Assembly (NCBI GenBank): GCA_004376575.1
Contig: SOJN01000142.1
Location: forward strand, 1-64,000
Length of the DNA: 64,000 nt
Direction of reading: 5' to 3'
Source: a candidate division TA06 bacterium
GTDB lineage: Bacteria > Hydrothermota > DG-26 > E44-bin18
Shown piece after piece: positions 60,020 through 64,000 of this stretch (positions are counted from its first letter, which is position 1; each line of letters opens with the position of its first letter). The translations under genes and the position numbers were made by a program. The notes under the pieces were generated by a model that was not told the DNA's origin, did not search any database, and saw nothing but the letters and a program-made list of their open reading frames with translations.

Positions 60020-62815
60020 GTGAGTTACAAGAAGACGCTCAATCTTCCAAAGACCGATTTTCCTATGAAGGGAAATCTCCCTGAAAAGGAGAAGGAACTG
60101 CTCGCCATCTGGGAGAAGATGAATATATATGCCGCCATGAGGAAAGGGAAAGGCGAGAAGAAGTTTGTGCTTCACGATGGTCCTCCCTATGCCAACGGCA
60201 ACGTCCACATCGGCACCGTTCTGAACAAATACCTCAAAGATGTTGTGGTGAAATACTGGTCGATGTCAGGATACGACACTCCCTATGTGCCCGGTTGGGA
60301 CTGCCACGGCATGCCCATAGAGCACAATGTGGCAAGGGCAATGCGTGAGAAGAAACAAGACGTAGACGTGCTCGAGTTGAGAAAGGCGTGCCGGACATAC
60401 GCGGAGAAGTACGTGACCATACAAAGGGAAGAGTTCAAGAGAATGGGATATGTCGGAGACTGGGAACACCCCTATCTCACAATGGATTACCAATATGAGG
60501 CAAGGATACTGGAAACATTCAAGTCTCTTGTGGAGATGGGTTACATATACAGGGGCTTAAGGCCTATCCACTGGTGTCCGGTCTGCAAGACGGCTCTGGC
60601 GAACGTGGAGGTGGAGTACGCTCTCCACGAGTCACCCTCCATATACGTGAAATTCCCGCTGAGAAATGCTCTTGGTGGTGTTGACGTACCCACCTCGATT
60701 CTCATATGGACGACCACGCCCTGGACCCTGCCGGCCAACGTGGCGATCGCTCTGAAGAGTGACTATGACTATGTGGCATTTGCCGCAGACGGTGAAGCAT
60801 ACATAGTCGCAGAAGCACTTCTGTCCAGCGTCGCCAGCGCCCTGGGGATAAAAGAACCGCAGGTGCTCAAGAGGATAAAGGGGGCTGAACTTGACAGCCT
60901 GAAGTGCAAACCTCCCATGTCTGAGAGAGATTCAGTAGTCGTGATGGCAGATTTCGTGTCCCTGGAACAAGGGACGGGCTGCGTGCACATGGCACCAGGG
61001 CACGGCTACGACGATTACCAGATGGGAGTCAGGCACGGGCTGGACATAGTATCTCCAGTAGACGAAGAGGGCAAATTCACAGATGAGGTACCTGAATATG
61101 CGGGAAAGATCGTTTTTGATGCTAATCCTCTCATTGTCGAAAACCTCACAAAGAAGGGAATAATTCTTGCTTCGAGTAGGATAACCCACTCCTATCCCGA
61201 GTGCTGGAGATGCCAGAGCCCTCTCATATTCAGAGCGCAGGAACAGTGGTTCTTTGATGTGGGGAAGAAAGACTTGAGAAAGCGTTGTCTGGACAGCACA
61301 AGGGCCATAGCCTGGGTCCCCAATTGGAGCAGAGACAGGATGGTTGATGCTCTGGAAGCAAGGCCTGATTGGTGCCTTTCCAGGCAGAGGGCATGGGGTG
61401 TTCCAATTCCTGCTGTGTACTGCGCTGATTGCGGCGAGGCCCTGCTCGACACGGGTATCATCGATAGGGTCATCTCGCTCGTCAAGGAGAATGGCTGTGA
61501 CGTCTGGTTCACGGCTAGCCTGAAGGAGATAGTGCCTGACGGTACTGTCTGCACAAAATGTGGTGGCAGCCAGTTTGTGAAGGAAAAAGACATTCTGGAC
61601 GTGTGGTTTGATTCCTCAATCAGTAGTCTGAGAGTGGTGAAGGACGACGGAGAGCCCTGGCCCGTTGACCTTTTCCTGGAAGCTGTGGACCAGCACAGAG
61701 GTTGGTTTCAGCTTTCCCTCATAGTGGCCATGGCCACGGAAGAATCTTCTCCATACAAGACCTGCTTGACTCACGGTTTGGTGCTGGACCCACAGAGAAG
61801 AAAGATGTCCAAGAAACTTGGCAATGCCGTGGCTCCTGAAGAAGTATGGTCAAAGTATGGAGCAGACATCCTCAGGCTCTGGTTCTCTTCCGTTGACTAC
61901 ACTTCTGATATGGGTTTTGGGGATGAGATGCTGTCTCCCGTTGTCGATGTCTACAGAAAGATAAGAAACTCCTTCAGATTCATGCTTGGCAATATATACG
62001 ACTACGACGACAAGAAACATCGAGTGAGCTATGGAGAGCTTGGAGAGTTGGATAGGTATCTTATGCACAAGCTTCAGTTGCTCATACTCAAAGCAAGAGA
62101 GGCTTATGAGAGTTTCAAGTTCTTCAGAGTCTATCACATGATACACAATTTCTGCGTCAGTGCACTTTCGCAATTCTACTTCGACATCATGAAGGATGTG
62201 CTCTACACATTTGCGCCAGACTCAAAGGAGAGAAGAGGAGCCCAGACTGTTCTACACGATGTCCTGACCGTTCTTGTCAGACTGACAGCTCCGATTCTTT
62301 CCTTCACGTGTGAGGAGGCTTGGCTTTCATTCCCCCTGGGCAGACCGGAAAAGTCCGTATTTCTCTCTGAAATGCCGAGACCGGAACCTTCTCTTCAGGA
62401 TGAGGGACTGGCCAGTAGATGGGACAGGCTCGTGGAGGTCCGAGATGAGGTTCTTGTTGCTCTCGAGAGAGCTCGTGAAAAGAAGATGATAGGGAACGCG
62501 CTGGAATCAAGGCTTGTACTCTACAGCGAAGACGACAACGTGAAAAACCTTCTCAAGAAGCACGCTGATTTGCTGGATCAACTCTTCATAGTTTCAGGGG
62601 TAGAGCTTTCGAATTCGAAAGGAGATTTGGGCGAAGGATCTTATGCAGGAGAAAAAGTAGATCTGCTAGTTTCTGTCCAGAAGGCAAGGGGCGAGAAGTG
62701 CCAGAGGTGCTGGATGTACTCCACATCGGTCGGTCTGGCAGAGGAATTTCCACACATCTGTGAGAAATGCGTGCGCGCAATAAGAGAGACGCAAACGAAT
62801 ACAAATGGGAGGTGA
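60020..62815 (+). CDS. ileS: Isoleucyl-tRNA synthetase
   Basis: This 931-residue class Ia synthetase charges tRNA-Ile. HIGH is HIGT (63-66, in GPPYANGNVHIG), the KMSKS loop is KMSKK (about 595), and the editing domain carries the TTPWTLPANVAIAL motif. A C-terminal zinc site is present (CQRCWMYS ... CEKC). The length and the C-terminal zinc finger fit the bacterial IleS1 type. The start is GTG at 60020, after GATGAGGTGACTTGAA. It is followed at 5 bases by a DksA-family gene and then lspA; ileS-lspA linkage is common in bacteria. Confidence 0.97.
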   Translation: MSYKKTLNLPKTDFPMKGNLPEKEKELLAIWEKMNIYAAMRKGKGEKKFVLHDGPPYANGNVHIGTVLNKYLKDVVVKYWSMSGYDTPYVPGWDCHGMPIEHNVARAMREKKQDVDVLELRKACRTYAEKYVTIQREEFKRMGYVGDWEHPYLTMDYQYEARILETFKSLVEMGYIYRGLRPIHWCPVCKTALANVEVEYALHESPSIYVKFPLRNALGGVDVPTSILIWTTTPWTLPANVAIALKSDYDYVAFAADGEAYIVAEALLSSVASALGIKEPQVLKRIKGAELDSLKCKPPMSERDSVVVMADFVSLEQGTGCVHMAPGHGYDDYQMGVRHGLDIVSPVDEEGKFTDEVPEYAGKIVFDANPLIVENLTKKGIILASSRITHSYPECWRCQSPLIFRAQEQWFFDVGKKDLRKRCLDSTRAIAWVPNWSRDRMVDALEARPDWCLSRQRAWGVPIPAVYCADCGEALLDTGIIDRVISLVKENGCDVWFTASLKEIVPDGTVCTKCGGSQFVKEKDILDVWFDSSISSLRVVKDDGEPWPVDLFLEAVDQHRGWFQLSLIVAMATEESSPYKTCLTHGLVLDPQRRKMSKKLGNAVAPEEVWSKYGADILRLWFSSVDYTSDMGFGDEMLSPVVDVYRKIRNSFRFMLGNIYDYDDKKHRVSYGELGELDRYLMHKLQLLILKAREAYESFKFFRVYHMIHNFCVSALSQFYFDIMKDVLYTFAPDSKERRGAQTVLHDVLTVLVRLTAPILSFTCEEAWLSFPLGRPEKSVFLSEMPRPEPSLQDEGLASRWDRLVEVRDEVLVALERAREKKMIGNALESRLVLYSEDDNVKNLLKKHADLLDQLFIVSGVELSNSKGDLGEGSYAGEKVDLLVSVQKARGEKCQRCWMYSTSVGLAEEFPHICEKCVRAIRETQTNTNGR

Positions 62816-62820
62816 CATGC

Positions 62821-63207
62821 ATGGACGCCAGAAAACTTGACAAGTTTCGAAAGCTGCTACTGAAACTGAGGGAGAAACAGATGAAGACTCTGGGCATACT
62901 GGAGGAAGGTTTTGAGGCAACTCCAACTGAGGCGTCTGATGATCTTTCGGCCTACCCTTACCACCCTGCCGACTTGGCAACCGATGCCGCGGACAGGGAA
63001 ATGAACTCCATGCTGGCCACTAGTGAAGGCGAGGCTCTCTATGAGATCGACCAGGCCCTGAGAAGGATATACAGCAAGACATATGGGAAGTGCGGATCAT
63101 GCGGCAAGTCCATCAAGGAGGAGAGACTTAATGCCGTTCCATATGCAAGGCTGTGCGTCAAGTGCAAGGAGAAGGAGGAGAAGAGTTCGTGCCCCCCAGG
63201 AGGGTGA
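62821..63207 (+). CDS. DksA/TraR-family C4 zinc-finger protein
   Basis: This 128-residue protein has an N-terminal coiled coil (about 5-35), the DksA/TraR linker, and a C4 zinc finger CGSCGKSIKEERL ... ARLCVKC. The ALRRIYSKTYGKCGSCG block is typical of this family. Genuine DksA binds RNA polymerase with ppGpp; here the acidic coiled-coil tip residues are not obvious, so it may be a YteA/TraR-type member. ATG 62821 follows GGGAGGTGAC. It lies between ileS and lspA, a position seen in other bacteria. Confidence 0.87.
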   Translation: MDARKLDKFRKLLLKLREKQMKTLGILEEGFEATPTEASDDLSAYPYHPADLATDAADREMNSMLATSEGEALYEIDQALRRIYSKTYGKCGSCGKSIKEERLNAVPYARLCVKCKEKEEKSSCPPGG

Positions 63208-63704
63208 TGACCCTCGTCCTCATCTGCGCCATCGTTGTAGGCGTAGATCAGTTTTCCAAATACCTGGTGTCAAAGAATCTCGAACTGAATAGTTCGTTTA
63301 GTTTGGTGGGCAGTATTTTGAGGCTCACCTATATCAGGAACCCGAACGCAGCGTTCGGGCTTTCGTTTGGACGCGGGGTTCCACTGCTTCCGTTTGCCCT
63401 GCTTGCGATATGTGTTCTTCTTCTAGCCTTCTTCAGGACCGGCAGCAGAGGGGGAGTTGGTCTGGCTGGCCTGGGTCTGGTTCTTGGCGGGGCCCTGGGA
63501 AATCTCATTGACAGAATAAGATTCAATGAAGTAGTGGATTTCGTTGACGTCGGGATTGGCAAATTCAGGTGGCCGGTCTTTAATGTTGCAGATTCGTGTG
63601 TGACAGTTGGCGTGATCCTCCTCATATTGGGTTCTCTCCTCTTCAGGGGTAGGGAAGTCTCTGTTCTGGAGCGTGAGCAGTCTGACCTAACAGCAGGCAG
63701 TTAG
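63189..63704 (+). CDS. lspA: Lipoprotein signal peptidase (signal peptidase II)
   Basis: This 171-residue inner-membrane aspartic protease cleaves signal peptides of lipoproteins, several of which are encoded in this window. Family blocks are VVGVDQFSKYLVSKNL, RNPNAAFGL, GGALGNLIDRIRFNEVVDFVDV (first catalytic Asp region) and FNVADSCVTVGV (second). Four hydrophobic segments fit the fold. GTG 63189, with AAGGAGGAG upstream, is preferred; ATG 63207 overlaps the previous stop. Confidence 0.94.
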   Translation: MPPRRVMTLVLICAIVVGVDQFSKYLVSKNLELNSSFSLVGSILRLTYIRNPNAAFGLSFGRGVPLLPFALLAICVLLLAFFRTGSRGGVGLAGLGLVLGGALGNLIDRIRFNEVVDFVDVGIGKFRWPVFNVADSCVTVGVILLILGSLLFRGREVSVLEREQSDLTAGS

Positions 63705-63708
63705 TCAG

Positions 63709-64000
63709 ATGTGTTGCAGAGTTCTACTGTTCCTCTTCTTCATTGGCATCAGTTCCATGGCGTCTTCTCAGCCGATCTCCACACAAAAAGACGAACCGAT
63801 TGAGGAGACGAATTCAGCCGTGACTCCAGGTGTGGATGCTGAGGGAGAGAAAGACAAGGTCATCTATTCCTCTGAACAGATCAAGTATCTCGTCGACGAG
63901 CAAAAGGTCCTTCTGTATGGCGGTGCTCGCGCCGTGTATGGCACCGTGAGCATAGAAGCAGAGACTCTGATCTTTGACTTACGAAAGAAGGAGATAATAG
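63709..64000 (+). CDS. LptD/OstA-like outer-membrane protein, 5' part only
   Basis: The frame is open from ATG 63709 to the window edge (97 codons) and the gene continues beyond. It begins with a signal peptide (MCCRVLLFLFFIGISSMASS) and an acidic linker. An OstA-type segment follows: VIYSSEQIKYLVDEQKVLLY, GGARAVYGTVSIEAETLIFD. This repeat is typical of LptA/LptD proteins that carry LPS to the outer membrane. LptD is the likelier choice, given linkage with envelope genes, but the C-terminal barrel is out of view. Confidence 0.7.
   Translation, partial: MCCRVLLFLFFIGISSMASSQPISTQKDEPIEETNSAVTPGVDAEGEKDKVIYSSEQIKYLVDEQKVLLYGGARAVYGTVSIEAETLIFDLRKKEII

Overview
The window looks like a chromosomal segment of an uncultured Gram-negative bacterium, probably from the FCB-related candidate phyla (the WOR-3 / TA06 / KSB1 / Eisenbacteria kind). 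The reasons are: two GWxTD proteins; a secreted FG-GAP/ASPIC-UnbV protein ending in a FlgD-like Ig domain; a DUF4837-type lipoprotein; lipid A acyltransferase, heptosyltransferase and LptD/OstA-like genes (an LPS outer membrane) next to a DivIVA gene. The phylum is an inference. I see no phage, insertion sequence, CRISPR array or rRNA, and no tRNA apart from the tmRNA.

Layout. (1) 1-2.1 kb: secreted Ca-binding repeat protein behind a sigma-54 type promoter. (2) 2.4-14.8 kb: one dense plus-strand run, rpsO-pnp-M16 peptidase-aminotransferase-heptosyltransferase-acyltransferase-glycosyltransferase-MFS-recG-lipoprotein, many joined by 4-base overlaps. (3) 15.4-16.6 kb: an isolated minus-strand saccharopine/lysine dehydrogenase-like gene between repeat-rich spacers. 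(4) 17-27 kb: TPR protein, Xaa-Pro peptidase, efp, accB, pilT, accC, a QueG-like Fe-S protein and a histidine kinase/sigma-54 response regulator pair. (5) 27.1-32.2 kb: four pilin-like genes (GspH/PilV/PilW/PilX order) behind a near-perfect sigma-54 promoter. (6) 33-37.7 kb: small HTH gene plus pilM-N-O-P-Q behind a consensus sigma-70 promoter. (7) 37.8-40 kb: tmRNA, yggS, divIVA, DUF167. (8) 40.3-42.9 kb: tandem GWxTD genes. (9) 43.3-56.5 kb, all minus strand: two glutamate dehydrogenases flanking a second kinase/sigma-54 regulator pair, then an operon of NuoE-like, NuoF-GltD fusion, HydC/NuoG-like and GltB-like subunits. (10) 57.5-64 kb: FN3 lipoprotein, charged secreted protein, methyltransferase, ileS, DksA-family protein, lspA and the start of an LptD/OstA-like gene.

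How the genes work together. The most interesting region is 43-56 kb. The four-gene operon has the parts of an NAD(P)H/ferredoxin flavin-based bifurcating complex of the Hyd/Stn kind, with a GltD module fused to NuoF and a stand-alone FMN-binding glutamate synthase-like subunit, next to two glutamate dehydrogenases. This suggests a system tying nicotinamide/ferredoxin redox balance to glutamate metabolism. A second theme is sigma-54 control. I find four -24/-12 type promoters, at 268, 27068, 45070 (minus) and 57451. Each has dyad or repeated elements upstream that could be enhancer sites, and they serve a secreted protein, the pilin cluster, the longer glutamate dehydrogenase and a lipoprotein. 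Two NtrC-family regulators are encoded in the window.

Intergenic gaps hold several families of dispersed repeats: TGTAGGGGC double hairpins, GCGTACAGCGTATAGC tracts, a hairpin with a compensatory base change, and a 63-bp inverted pair. One of these repeats supplies the last codons of a gene. All calls come from reading the sequence; no database search was possible.
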